From Bisporella sp. PMI_857 (lineage: Eukaryota > Ascomycota > Leotiomycetes > Helotiales > Helotiaceae), in contig JAJSPD010000002.1 of assembly GCA_021307315.1 (NCBI GenBank), positions 1,178,001-1,242,000 on the forward strand: DNA of 64,000 bases, given 5' to 3'. How positions within the stretch are numbered: the stretch's first letter is position 1; the number at the start of each line of letters is the position of its first letter. The notes beneath the pieces are model-generated. The model was not told the DNA's origin. It saw only the letters and a list, made by a program, of their open reading frames with translations, and made no database searches. The position numbers were made by a program, and so were the translations under genes. This document shows positions 1-11,232 of the stretch, piece after piece.

Positions 1-616
1 TGAGATGACTTACTCGAAAAGACCAACCAGGAAGCGAAGCGCATACAAAGCTCGGTAACTCTTTACGGCCGAAGTGGCAATGGTGGCGACGCCCCAACCC
101 AGCTCAAGCTACGATGTGATGATTAGAATGATAGAAGCAAAACAGAATATAGTTGTGACATACAGTGGGAATCACCCAGCGGGGTGATACACGTGTTAGC
201 AGCAAGTTTGACGGTATTTGGCCGATGACATAGCCCACTGTCCAGATAGAGACAGCCGTGACCAGCTCGTTGCCATGCATGCTTAGGTCCTCTCGCATGC
301 CGCTAAGGAAGGCATTGTTGATGTTCGTCTGATCCAAGTTCTTGAGGAAGTATCCGATCTGACAAGCTGTAAGTAAGAGGTCTTCTTGTCAACTTTGGAG
401 AGTACTTACCGAGGCAAAGGTGAGTACAAAGGCATCCACTTTGAATAAGAGCTTTCTTTGGTCAGATGGAAGATCCCACGTATCCCATAGATAACCCTTC
501 CATGTCCTTATGGGTTTCACAATGAGCGTTTCCTGGGAATCGTTTGGCCCGGACTCCACATCCCGAGACACAACAACATCGGCTGAGTCGACGCGCTTCC
601 TATCTGTATAGCTCAT
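1..616 (-). CDS. MFS transporter of the anion:cation symporter family (Liz1/Fen2 pantothenate-permease type), 5' part only
   Basis: Three exons are visible on the minus strand: 616..410, 358..164 and 108..14. They give about 165 residues, and a GTAAGT donor at base 13 shows the gene continues beyond the left edge. Introns are 51 nt (409..359) and 55 nt (163..109), both phase 0. A polar N-terminus of about 50 residues precedes the first membrane segment (VDAFVLTFAS). The family motif LDQTNINNAF, the stretch GYVIGQIPSNLLLTR and the segment RALYALRFLVGLFE follow. This order is characteristic of fungal allantoate/pantothenate/nicotinate permeases of the major facilitator superfamily, which import small organic anions with protons at the plasma membrane. 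The substrate cannot be fixed from the N-terminal third; pantothenate is a guess from motif similarity. Confidence 0.85.
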
Positions 617-2811
617 CGTGGTGGGAATGAGATTAGAGTGCTTGACATGAGCGAAAGTCTCGTCTCCTGATATTTCTTTTGCTATCTGATTGCAAACGTG
701 GACTACTTATCTATTGAAAGGTACACTAGGGTATGCATGCAGTGTATGTGGTCATCGCTCCTGGTAATCACGTCAATACACTGTCCCATTGTCCAACTTA
801 TAGATTCAATACAATGTCATTCCCCTTATATGGATTTGCGGAGACCAGTCTAGGTCGAAAATAATTCTCTCTTTTTTTTCTTGTACCGCTTTGTTGCCTC
901 ATTATTGATTTGATAAATAAGCTATTGCCAAAGCCTGGGCGCATTGCACACAAGCAATTAAAAGATGCCTTGAGGCGTATGGCGTTCATGGCATGTCTAC
1001 CAAGAGGTGATGGATGCTATGCAGAGCCCAATTAACGAGACCCTAGATAACCTTAAGTGATTTCTTCTTCTTCTTTTTTTAAAAAATAATAATATTATAG
1101 TAGTTGCCGGCTTATTGATCCTCGGATCAATTACTCGTAAGCGTTCGAAGACGCGTGTAGGGTCGTTCATTCTATAGAGTGGCTCTCACGCAATTAACTC
1201 CCCATATTGCGTTTTTTCTGCACAGTTGATGAAGCTGCACTTATGTCGATGGCCGTATCCACTATGTGGACCAACGCGAGATTCAGGCGGAAGGAACTCG
1301 CAAAGATGGGGGTGACACTGCGTAGTACATCGATGCCGAAGCGGAATATCGTTCGATAAGGACAATGCCAAGACACATATGGAGGGCAGATGCGTCTTTC
1401 TGGATATTGGGTCTTGGCATATAAGGCGGTGCAGATCTGAGATATATCATCCTGTTGCTTGAGGGCACATCCTAAATGGCCTTTTTCGTATTTAGAAACT
1501 AAAATAATGTCTAGATTGCCCATGTGCTAATCGGCGCGTTCACTGAGACCCTCGGGAGTGAATACTATGAGCCCTCGATACATCAGGAAGCAATATTTTC
1601 TTTTATAGCAACGGAGATGAGATTTTAGGATCGACAATATATACCTGGGATAATATTGGGGCGAGTGGCAAGATCTCTTCGTAATGAGAGATATTTTTTG
1701 GGATCGAAAGAACATTCACGAGATTGTAGAAGACCTCACCCAAGTGTATGGCAGGAAACTACAACTTGAGCGACGGGGTTCCTTAGCGAATTATACGACA
1801 CTATGCACGCGATATTCACAAAAGATCCTACTGATATATACACATCCTTACCTACGTACAATTATCCTATAGTATTAACAGACAACGCTTATTCCTGGAC
1901 AGATGCGGGTGCTATTCTAGGCTTTACCAATATTACTTCTATCAACGGTTAAATTTTACCTAAGAAGGGCCTTTCACAATATCAAGTATCGTAACATTAA
2001 GCCCGTAAATTCCGGAAATTTATACTGCACACGAGTTGGATAGATTAGGCAATGCCTTTTAGAACGTCGAACCCAAGTGTCTAATGCATCGGTAAACAGG
2101 TCCTGGAGGCAGAGGTACTAGTTGTTTATATTTGGAGTACAAAGGATAGCAAGCGAAGAAGGATCTTCAATTGTATGTATCCTTTTTAAGTGATGAGCAG
2201 GCATGCTAGGCGACGCTAGATGCTGAACTATCTTTTTTGAAAGTCTGATACCCGCGGATGTGGTTTACCCAAGATGCTATGTGTGGAGTATGCTATCAAA
2301 CCGAAACCGGCATCAAACGAATATGAATATGTAAACACAGATGACGCGGCGTAGCAATTCAAGGAAGGGTTACTCGCACACAACCCAATAATCACAGCAG
2401 CACAAAAGTATATTCACAAAACGCCAGTTACATTACACCGCTGCGCTTTGAGCCTCATAAATGTGGGTTGAGACTGTCATAAGAAGCATCATATCGACGA
2501 AGATGAGATATGTGAGCAGGGTAGAAAAATATGGTACTATGACCGTTCAAACATAAGATGCATGTACTCAGAGATCCAGAACGTACAAATATATGAGACC
2601 ATGAGCGAATTTATTCTACGTATTCAAAGCCTCATCAAGTAGCATGGAAATCTCTCTGTTGCTAATTGGTAGAATTGATTACTAGTAGACTATAACCTAA
2701 TGTTTTAGGTCTTTGAAAGGAGCAAGCAGCTGACAATTTTCATTTAATTATAACAGCTCCTTGTTGAACCTTAAATCTTTCACATCCGCTGACCTCAGCT
2801 AGCTTACGCGA
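617..2811. other. Gene-poor degenerate stretch
   Basis: About 2.2 kb with no gene I can support. It has AT-rich tracts (near 1065-1100) and short open frames that end in stops on both strands. One minus-strand frame (1523..1194) reads like protein (SSFRLNLALVHIVDTA), and a plus-strand stretch near 1880-1930 reads as TDNAYSWTDAGAIL. Neither links to an initiating exon. The base pattern suggests an old gene or transposon remnant, but I could not identify a parent. Confidence 0.4.
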
Positions 2812-3108
2812 CTAGGGGGAGAGAATCCGCTCGTAATGTGCAGCGAAGGTAGATGAACCCATGCTCCTGCCTTCCGCCTTTTCGGCGATCGCATCATGGT
2901 CAACTCTGAATCCGAGGTATACCTCATTGAACTGGATATTCGTATTTTCTAACTCTCGGCAGGCTGCATCGGCCATAGACAACAGGCCCCCTTGCGCAAC
3001 CGCTATTGCGCCCGCCCACTACCAACAGTTAGTATAACTGGACAATTTAGATATCACATTTCTTACACCACTATTATCGGTCGCACCAACGACAAGAACG
3101 GCCTCCAT
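2812..3108 (-). pseudogene. Truncated short-chain dehydrogenase (SDR) relic, possibly a spliced minigene
   Basis: Two small exons, 3108..3067 and 3018..2812, flank a 48-nt intron with donor GTAAGA, a perfect TACTAAC branch point and acceptor TAG. The 82-residue product begins MEAVLVVGAT followed by DNSG, which is the beta1 strand and glycine-rich NAD(P) loop of a Rossmann fold. It then jumps to AVAQGGLLSMADAACREL, FNEVYLGFRV and FAAHYERIL, which look like C-terminal SDR elements. The central 150 or so residues, including the catalytic Ser-Tyr-Lys region, are missing. An SDR is normally about 250 residues, so this cannot be an active enzyme. The intact frame and splice sites mean recent decay or a retained small protein are both possible. 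Calling it a pseudogene is inference. Confidence 0.55.
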
Positions 3109-3935
3109 GATTGAATTAGGTCTCCTGAGCCTCTTGCGAACATGCATTCGTAGTATGACAAGGACGTGGCATGCCAATTTATACACAGCGCTTCGGAAAC
3201 AAGCCGGTCAGATCGACTATCCGGGGAACTATCGGAGTAGAGAGTATATCACATCATGACATTAGTATGAAACTACCGTGAAAATCCGAGAGTTAATCAT
3301 TGAAGGCCCTGGAGGAAATTTGTGATACCAGTTCTTGGCTTCCCTAAATCACAGTTACAGCAGATAATGAACCGCTTCATCCACCCCATTGCTCCGTGTA
3401 AAGAAGTGAGATAGAACCTAATCTGTCACCCTCGCGTATTCGGGCATTCCTTGCTACCATCTCTGCGCCAATGTCGTTTTTAAACTTGATTTTATTAGAC
3501 AATCCACAGTGCTGTTGATAATAACCGCTATGAGATTCGAATGTCTGCCACCCCTGCAACTTCTAAGTCACTCTCCCTTTACCGCTGTCCCTTTACTAAA
3601 AGTGGCATAGGAATCATGGATCCAGGACCTTGCCATGTCAAGAATTTTGAGATATTGAGATCTAGTATCGGAAGAAGGTATTCAATACATTCTCTTAGCT
3701 GTCAGCAGCACTCAGTTCTCATAAAGCAATATTTGAGGCACACAAGAACTTCGCGTTATACAGGAACTCTGTCAGAAAGGTGTGAGGTTAAGATATGTCA
3801 TCGAAATATTGGACAATATGGTATGTAGGCTAGATGTACCAATTTATCACAGATCTACATCCGCATTGATATTCTAATTCACTAGGAAAATATCTGTGCT
3901 CACCATGCTAGCACTCTCACATATTTGCTTAACTG
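3109..3935. other. Intergenic, no gene seen
   Basis: A 95-codon plus-strand frame (3541..3828) and a 60-codon minus frame are present. Neither shows domain-like sequence, splice partners or compositional support. Nothing else is recognisable. Confidence 0.5.
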
Positions 3936-5028
3936 TCAAAGTACACTTCTTCCCCACTTCCCTTCGAAAAAGTCTTTCAATATACGATTCGTCTCCTCAG
4001 CTTTCTCAAGCATGATCCAATGACCAGCCTCCAAATCTATAACTCTCAATCTTCCTCCTTTCTCTCCTCCTTCAACTACAGCATTCATACCCACTTTCGC
4101 CTTGTCGCTTAAACATACCTTATCCTTACTTCCCGTCAGCATCAGCGTCTCTTTCGTCAACTTCTGCTTAATCGTCCCAGCCTTCAAAGCAGATATCTCT
4201 TCGTCGATTCCGACATTGTCAAGTCCGCGGCGATACCATATGCATGGCGCAGTATAATCGTTGCCGAACACATCATGATGATGGGCCTTTGATTCTACAG
4301 AAACGTAAGGGGCCAGAGGGACGAGCTCATCAGACTCTATGCTAGGTTTTGTGCCGCCTAGAGGTGCAAATTTGGTTCCCCAGATGTCCGCTTCATCGGG
4401 GAAGATCAAATGAAAGAATGACTCCCACTACTCTAGATCAGTTTCTTTCCTTTTCTAGGTACTGCGACGTGGAAACGAGGAGTGAACTTGCATGATCCCC
4501 AATGATCTTTCCCGCACCTTCACTAGCTAAGAAAACCTGATATCCAAACAGCTCATAACCTAATTTCTTCTTCGTGGCCCTGTTGATCCCATGCACATCC
4601 AGTTTTCTCCCAGGCGGACTGAAGCCCACACTCATAAACACCAACTTCTCGATCCGATCTTCGTACCACGTCACTAGGTTGCTCAGCAAATAGGTGCCCC
4701 AGTCGTGGGCAATACCTATCACGGACTTGAGATTCTCGTGCTTGAGAATAGCAACTATGTCCTCAGCCATGGATTTCCCGACATAGAGGGTCACATCGAG
4801 CGGCCTACTGGTGCCGCCGTAGCCCAAGCAGTCTGGAGCGAGGATCCCGTAGCCTTGGTTGCTGAAGAATTCGATTTGAGGTTGCCATTCATGAGATGTA
4901 GCTGGGAAGCCGTGGATGAAGAGTAGTGTAGGTTTGCCTGATTGTAGAGGCGCGGGTAGGTGAATATAGGCGTATGTCATGTTCTTGCCTAGGATCTGGA
5001 GTGTTTTGTTTGGTTTGAGGATTGCCAT
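3936..5028 (-). CDS. Epoxide hydrolase-like alpha/beta hydrolase
   Basis: Two exons (5028..4492, 4427..3936) give 342 residues, about the usual length for soluble fungal epoxide hydrolases. HGFP (about residues 39-42) is the oxyanion-hole motif. AHDWG places the nucleophile as Asp109, as in epoxide hydrolases, rather than the Ser of lipases. GSKDK supplies the acid (about Asp281) and EAGHW the catalytic histidine (about His315). The lid region between them starts around the splice junction (WESFFHL, IFPDEADIW). The expected reaction is hydrolysis of an epoxide to a vicinal diol via an aspartyl ester. No signal peptide is seen, so it is probably cytosolic. The intron (4491..4428, 64 nt) begins with GC (GCAAGT) and ends with GTAG; only this junction keeps phase 0 and domain continuity. 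Haloacid or fluoroacetate dehalogenase activity is an alternative within the family. Confidence 0.85.
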
Positions 5029-5492
5029 AGTGATATATGAGGTGAAGAGTCACATGTGCGTTGTCAAAGGTTTTCTAAATACCCATACTCGTTACAGAAC
5101 AAGCCGAGGAATGAGCTCAATGAGTGATTAAGAGTATTGGAAGAGTGAGTAACGCCTTGGGGTTCTTTAAAAAAGAACCTATCTGTAGCACTCCTGACAC
5201 GGCTTTAGTGACTGGCGGGAAGAAACAACAATTACTTCACGTATATTGCTATTCACGAACCCTGAGATTTTGTTTCAAATCAAGATTTTAAACAGCCATC
5301 AAAAGCATTCGATATGCCGTTTCTCATTAGTCCTATTGGGCTCGGCAATCCGGTAAGAACGAGATGAGGGGTTGGTCACGTGTTTCGCTACCCCTGACTT
5401 GGAAAGCTCTCACTATGAGGATCAGCAGGTGGTCTATTAGAATTGGATGTCATTCTTCTCATCTACCCTAATTATGCTAACCAATGCCAGTC
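5029..5492. other. Intergenic between two minus-strand genes
   Basis: It holds the upstream region of the epoxide hydrolase-like gene and the 3' flank of the GPH transporter. I see no coding sequence or clear regulatory motif. Confidence 0.5.
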
Positions 5493-7498
5493 TCAATACT
5501 GTAAGCCGCCGAAGCTATTGCTTCTCACAAGAGCACCTTCACTGCTCCTCCTAGGGCGCTCCGAGCCTTCTTCGACATATCCTTCTGGAAGATCAACCTC
5601 GTCTTTAATTCTAGATGTGAGGAAGGCCGCCATGAGTGTTGATATTCCGCCTCCAGCGAGAACAATGGAGAAGCTATGATCGCCAGGGGTCCCTCGTGGC
5701 TTTTGCAGGAACTTAAACACTACGCTGGAAAGAATGGTAGCAAGTATCTGAGGCGTTGCGATTGCCATATTGTGTAGTCCAAGTATAACACCTAGCTTAG
5801 TTTAGAAAGAAGCCTTAATAAAAAGCGAATGACCATACCAGCTTGATCGTCAGAGGCATCCGTATTGATGCCCCTGGATCGCCGCAACGCATCGCGTTTG
5901 CTAACTTCGGCACTTATGATGGCGAATGGAGCCCAAAGTGTCATAGCCCATGATATTCCAACAGTACCGATGATTGCAGTCGCACCGCCGACACTTCGCA
6001 CAAAGAGTGTGGAGAACATACAACCTGCAAATATCAGGTGAGCTAATAACCATGCTCGGCGTAACGTAAGCCAGGGAATTACGAGACTGTCGAGAAATCG
6101 TGCTGTAAACCGTTCAGTGCTAGTAGTATAGCTTTTCTGAGAGCGATCCGATGGGGTAGCGGCCACGTCGTACGTTGGCTGAATAAGGAATGGAACGAGT
6201 AAGTTCGTTGCCAATGAGATTATGGCGTATATAAGGAGAGCAAATGTTCCGACCCTGGTAGCTTTCTCATAGAGTTCATGGATCTCAACTGGGGTCATGT
6301 TCGGATTTGCCTTCAAATATGGCTGTACATATATGTCTCCAACGTAAGAACTCGAGTAGAAGAGCTGAGGGAAGAAGCCAATCCATGCAAAAAACTGAAC
6401 TTCACAGACTTTTCTGGTCTGGGGCGGTAGTCGCCGTATTGATTTGACAATTTGCTTGAAGAAAGCGATCAAGCCTGCCTGGCTAGTCGCCGGTGGAGCT
6501 TCAAGACTTGCATCTCTTTCACGAACTGTGGACAAACTAAGTGTCACAGTGCTTGTCAATGCTATACTAGCTATGGCGCATAGTATCTGAAACTGTGTTT
6601 TTCCCAGAATCCAAAAATGCTTAGGCAGGTTAATATATCCAGCGACATATCCAAAGATATTGCCCACGCCCACGGCTCTGCTAGCCATAGAATTCGCAGA
6701 CTCTACTAATTTTAGCAAGAATATCATGTGTAATATAATTACATACCTTGCTGGTGGCTGGGACAGCAATCCAGAATGTAAGCTCTAATGGCCGCTTGTA
6801 CTTTTGGATATTAGTAGGTGTCTACCAAGAACTCCTCGGTACATACCAGTATTGATCGCAATGTCTACAATATATATAAACAAAACCGCAAACACGATGA
6901 TCGTAGTTTTCACGCCTTCAGATTCACGGTCGGCTCCAAATAACGACAGAAATCCACCTACGATCTCTCTTGCCCAGGACAGACCGAGGAGAGACAGGAC
7001 AGTTGAGATCGTTCCGACAACCATGAACGGCGCTCGTTTGCCCCACCGGGAACGACAGTTGTCGCTGAGGATGCCAATATATGGTTGGACTAAGGCTCCG
7101 GACAGTGGTCCCGCTATCCAAACCATGGCCATTAAAGATTTGGTCAAGCCTAGTGACAGTAAATAAGGTGTACCATTGGACAGTTCTGCGGCCCAAGCAA
7201 GTTGTAATCCACCAATGCTAATAGTCAAGAGTATCATGTACCATGTACTCTTACTCTCAGTGAGATCATCGTGGCTGTCGGATACCAGTCGACTAACAAT
7301 AAGCCCTTCCTCCTCATCTTCATTTAGAGTTGGTGAAAGCAGGGGCGATTCCTCGTTTAAAGACTTGCTGGACTGGTCGTTCGTGATGTTTGCGGGAGAT
7401 CCGTTCGAAGTCTCGCCAGACGGAGTTCGAGGTAGCTTCGGTTTCCCCCCAGATCGAGACCCTGAACTCCCTGTTAAAGACTCTCCATCGTCCGCCAT
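5493..7498 (-). CDS. Sucrose/alpha-glucoside:proton symporter (GPH family, SUT type)
   Basis: Four exons (7498..6847, 6800..5839 interrupted by 6746..6703, then 5791..5493; in full 7498..6847, 6800..6747, 6702..5839, 5791..5493) total 622 codons. A long Ser/Thr/acid-rich cytosolic N-terminus of about 85 residues precedes the first membrane helix (STWYMILLTISIGGLQLAWA). The family signature RWGKRAPFM in the loop between helices 2 and 3 is clear, as are QPYIGILSD and QAAIRAYILDCCPSHQQ. Hydrophobicity suggests about 12 helices, with an extended central loop of about 40 residues. SUT-type carriers import sucrose or maltose-like disaccharides with protons at the plasma membrane; fungal members are often called alpha-glucoside permeases. 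The intron joining exons 3 and 4 is 47 nt. The gene diverges from the NHX gene at 9058. Substrate is inferred from family only. Confidence 0.9.
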
Positions 7499-8026
7499 AA
7501 TTCACAGCAGCTGCAAATTTGCGCTTCTCTCCCAAGGATAATCACCAGGTATAATATAATTCGAGTACAAGTTGAAGATAAAATGGTGCGGCGGTGGGGC
7601 GTTCAAAAAGAATGACTTCTGCAAGATCTTTAATTTCATATTAGTCTCACTATGAAGTCGTCCGCTTCTTGCACGGGCACATACCTATCGTAGGCTCACG
7701 AGATACTATCCATCACGAGGACTGAAGTACGCGTGCAGGAGGACAGAAATCGGAGGACCGATGATGCCGAGAACAGGAGCTGTTGAAGGACTATGAAACC
7801 CTGGCCTTGATATTCTCCCAAACATGCAATTTCAGGCTAATAATGAGGGCAAAGAGAGTCTTTAGGAGTGATTCATAGGGAGGGATGCAGTTTGCGATTT
7901 CCAGTGCTTGCGATGGATGATGATGCATGTTGTCCTGGGTCGCAGTTCAGGCGGCTTAGCGGCCGCGAGCACCGCTACATCGTAATGCCATGGTAGAGCG
8001 CAGTACATCCATGTCGGCAAGGCACC

Positions 8027-8604
8027 TGGTTCCAATACACGTACCCCACCAAGCCTGTAAAACACAGCATGACCAGCCCTAAAACACAGCGTGACCAGCC
8101 TGTAAACACAGCGCAACTAGCCTGTACACGCGCGATTACAGGTCTGTAAGGTGTTTAACATATTTGTAAAAACTCGTAAAAATACTTGTAAACTCCAAAT
8201 TAATTTTACAAAATACCTTTTTTTTAAAAATAAAAAAAATCGCAACATCTTTTATAATAATGCTGTTTTGCTCAAGATTTAATTAACTTGTAAAACTGGG
8301 TTTAAGAACAATATATAGTTTCAGTAATAGTAGCATTCGAGAAAAGTCGACAGTTAAAAGTAGTAATGGTAATAGTAATAGTAATAGAAATGGTAATAGG
8401 AATAGTAGTAGGAATAGTAGTAGGAATAGTAATAGGAATAGTAATAACAATAGTAACTTTAATACTAAGAGTACATTTTTACAAGAATGCAGCTTTATTT
8501 GTATTACAAGTCATGCTGTGTTTTACAGGCTTGGTGAGGTACGCGTTGTGCTTAGTCAGAATTATTAACTTACCCCTGGGGTACATGTATTGGGACCCCA
8601 CCTG
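8027..8604. mobile_element. Candidate non-autonomous inverted-repeat element (MITE-like)
   Basis: A perfect 25-bp inverted repeat pairs 8049-8073 with 8510-8534. Similarity continues outward: about 20 bp near 8028-8048 match the reverse complement of about 8579-8600 with two mismatches, although the right arm carries an extra insertion of roughly 40 nt. Inside the left arm, three to four degenerate copies of a unit of about 22 nt (core gcctgtaaaacacagc, 8051-8130) form subterminal repeats. The interior is very AT-rich (8150-8300) with a microsatellite and has no coding capacity. Short length, terminal inversion and subterminal repeats suggest a DNA-transposon derivative. No target-site duplication was identified, so the ends and class are uncertain. 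Confidence 0.5.
8361..8456. repeat. GTAATA/GGAATA-type hexanucleotide microsatellite
   Basis: About 15 imperfect units of (G)(T/G)AATA and GTAGTA form a block of about 95 bp inside the inverted-repeat element. It creates a spurious open frame of Val-Ile-Gly repeats. Confidence 0.9.
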
Positions 8605-9057
8605 GTGATGGGCGCTGACTTTGGGCTCCAGATCCGCGTCTGGCCGCGGAAATGGACTTGGCGGAATATACATGTACTTGAGATAGAAAACCACACATTG
8701 AGACACTTTGGGTGGAAAAGGCACTAATTCGTTAGTAACACCCCTTTTCATTGCATAGATAGTTGGGGGAAAAAAAGATTACATCTTCTGCTCAAACTAT
8801 CGATCTATCAGCGCCACAACCCCAGGCTCTAGCTGAGAGGCAAGGTTAACGGTACACATTTGGTTGCCTTCCAATTCCACCATAGCAGACCCATAAGCAC
8901 GTCGCACTTGTTGCACCGCATAACCTCAACCTCAACCTCGCGATCATCGCAACAATTACATGTGTTCTCCCCCTTCTTATCTCTGCTCAGTCTTGAGCGA
9001 CACCATATTAAAGAACCACCCATTCCCGCGAACCTGAGTCGAGCGTCGAATTGCAAG

Positions 9058-11232
9058 ATGTCTTCAAAGGTGTCCGCAGCAATCGCTGGCGCAGCATTCG
9101 AGCTTCTGCGTGGGTGGCCTCGTATCAGCTCTAGATTGCAAAAATAACTGACTGTCCCTGCAGGAAGACAATCGGAAGATGATGATCCAGAGGGTATGAG
9201 AATGGCTATCGACCAGCAGGAACTCATTGGTAAACTAACTTGGACAGGACCTGATTCCTCACAACGGGAGCGGTTCTCATCATGGGCTCTCTTCATAATG
9301 ATAATGCTACTCATCACAGCACTCTTCACAAGTTACCTGCTGCAACAGAAGAAGGTGGAAGCAGTACATGAAACGGTCATCTCGATTTTTGCTGGTAGGA
9401 CAACACCTCAGTATGGCCGGGATACACTAACCAGCCGCAGGCATGACAATTGGATTAGGGCTTCGAGTAAGTGGCTGGACATTGATACAAAACCTCGTCA
9501 GCTTCGACTACCAGATATTCTTCAATCTCCTTCTGCCTCCGATTATTCTCGCATCAGGGTATGAATTACATCAAGCCAATTTCTTCCGCAACATAGGAGC
9601 AATATTGACCTTCGCATTTGCTGGGACATTCATATCTGCTATTGTTCTTGGGATAATTCTGTGGCTTTACACTCGCATTCCGTTTGATGGTTTCTCATTG
9701 ACCTTCGTGGATGCCATTTCTGTTGGAGCTACCTTGTCAGCTACGGATCCTGTGACGATTCTTGCCATATTCAACACCTATAAAGTTGATCCAAAACTCT
9801 ACACAATTATCTTTGGAGAATCTATCCTCAACGATGCAGTCGCTATTGTGTTATTTGAGACTGCGCAAAGATATAAGGAGGGAGGCAAAGCTGGTACGCT
9901 TGGCGTTCTTCAACTCCTTGAAGGTATCGGCATCTTCTTGATGGTCTTCTTCGGAAGTTTGCTCATCGGAGTTTTGATTGGCATTGGAACTGCATTGTGG
10001 TTGAAATATACCTATGTTCGCAGATTTCCCAAGATCGAGAGTTGTTTGATTGTGTTGATTGCATATGCCAGCTACTTCTTCTCTAATGGGTTGCATATGT
10101 CAGGTATTGTCACACGGCCTTCTATTGCATAGCTAGCTAACAAACTCCAGGGATTGTCACCCTCCTGTTTTGCGGAATCACACTTAAGCATTACGCATAT
10201 TACAATATGTCTCGCCGAACACAGCTCACGACGAAGTACCTCTTCCAGGTTCTCTCGCAGTTGTCGGAGAATTTTATATTCATCTATCTGGGCCTCTCAT
10301 TATTCACAGAGAGCAAGCTAGAATTCAAGCCATTGCTGATCATCATGACTGTGATCAGTATCTGCATCGCACGATGGTGTGCTGTATTTCCACTTTCTCG
10401 AGCTATTAATTGGTTCATTAGATATCGGGCGAAGAGAAAGGGCAAAGATGTTGCAGATGAGATACCATATAGCTACCAAGCGATGCTCTTTTGGGCAGGC
10501 CTCCGAGGAGCTGTCGGTGTGGCGTTAGCAGCAGGAATGACAGGTCCAAATAGGTGGGCATTAAAAGCTACAGTATTGGTTGTGGTGGTGCTCACAGTGA
10601 TCATATTTGGTGGAACGACTGCCCGTATGCTCGAAATACTTGGCATAAAGACGGGTGTGGTAGAGGAAATCGACAGTGATGATGAGTTCGATATTGAGGC
10701 TGTCACGGGAGGCTCATACTACAAACATCAGGGGACAGGAATTGGTAATTATCCACGAAACGGTTCGGTGGCTCTCGATGGCCTACGGAACAATCATGGC
10801 AGAGTTGGGGAACAAGGCTCATTTGTCAGTGGGCACCAAAGTCCGAATGCCAGACCTTCTAGTCTGAACCGGAAAAACTCTAGTTCGAACCGCAACGGTA
10901 GGAGAGGAGATTCTGAGGCCCAGCTAGAATTACTACATGGAGATACGGAATCAGATATCGACAGTGACACCTCTGATCTGCCACCGGCAGTCAAACGTCC
11001 CTCGTCACGACAAACTCTTGCCCCGGAGATTGCTGCCCCATACCCCACATCCGGCAGCGTATCCCATGAAACCCCACACATTACGGCAGCTGGAGCGATT
11101 AATTCGCTCCTACATGGGACCGCTGAAGACCAAGCTGCGTGGTTCAAGCAGTTAGATGAAGGCTTTATCAAACCAAAGCTCCTCCTAGATGGTGGCAAGG
11201 GACCTCATGCAGGCCCTAGTGGCGGTCAATAA
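9058..11232 (+). CDS. NHX1: Endosomal/vacuolar Na+(K+)/H+ exchanger, CPA1 family
   Basis: Four exons (9058..9109, 9164..9394, 9441..10103, 10151..11232) encode 675 residues. The first exon gives only 17 residues; I chose it because its donor (GTGGGT) restores phase with the next exon. The family hallmarks are FFNLLLPPII (the amiloride-binding helix), ATDPVTILAIF, and FGESILNDAVAIVLF, whose Asn-Asp pair is the cation/proton exchange site. WAGLRGAVGVALA lies near the last helices. About 11-12 membrane segments are followed by a hydrophilic C-tail of about 190 residues rich in Ser and acidic stretches. Nhx1 proteins exchange cytosolic Na+ or K+ for lumenal protons in late endosomes and vacuoles, controlling organelle pH and salt tolerance. 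A plasma-membrane role is less likely because ATDPVT and FFNLLLPP match the NHX/NHE6-type branch. Confidence 0.93.

Larger units (their letters stand above)
7499..9057. other. Divergent intergenic region of 1.56 kb with repeats
   Basis: This is the shared upstream region of the GPH transporter (minus) and the Na+/H+ exchanger (plus). Its central part is occupied by an imperfect inverted repeat and a hexanucleotide microsatellite, described separately. The outer flanks hold no gene I can support. Confidence 0.6.

Noticed and set aside
8366..8608. Plus-strand frame of repeated Val-Ile-Gly residues looking like a membrane peptide
   Set aside because: It is the translation of the GTAATA-type microsatellite and runs through the inverted-repeat arm; no independent coding evidence.
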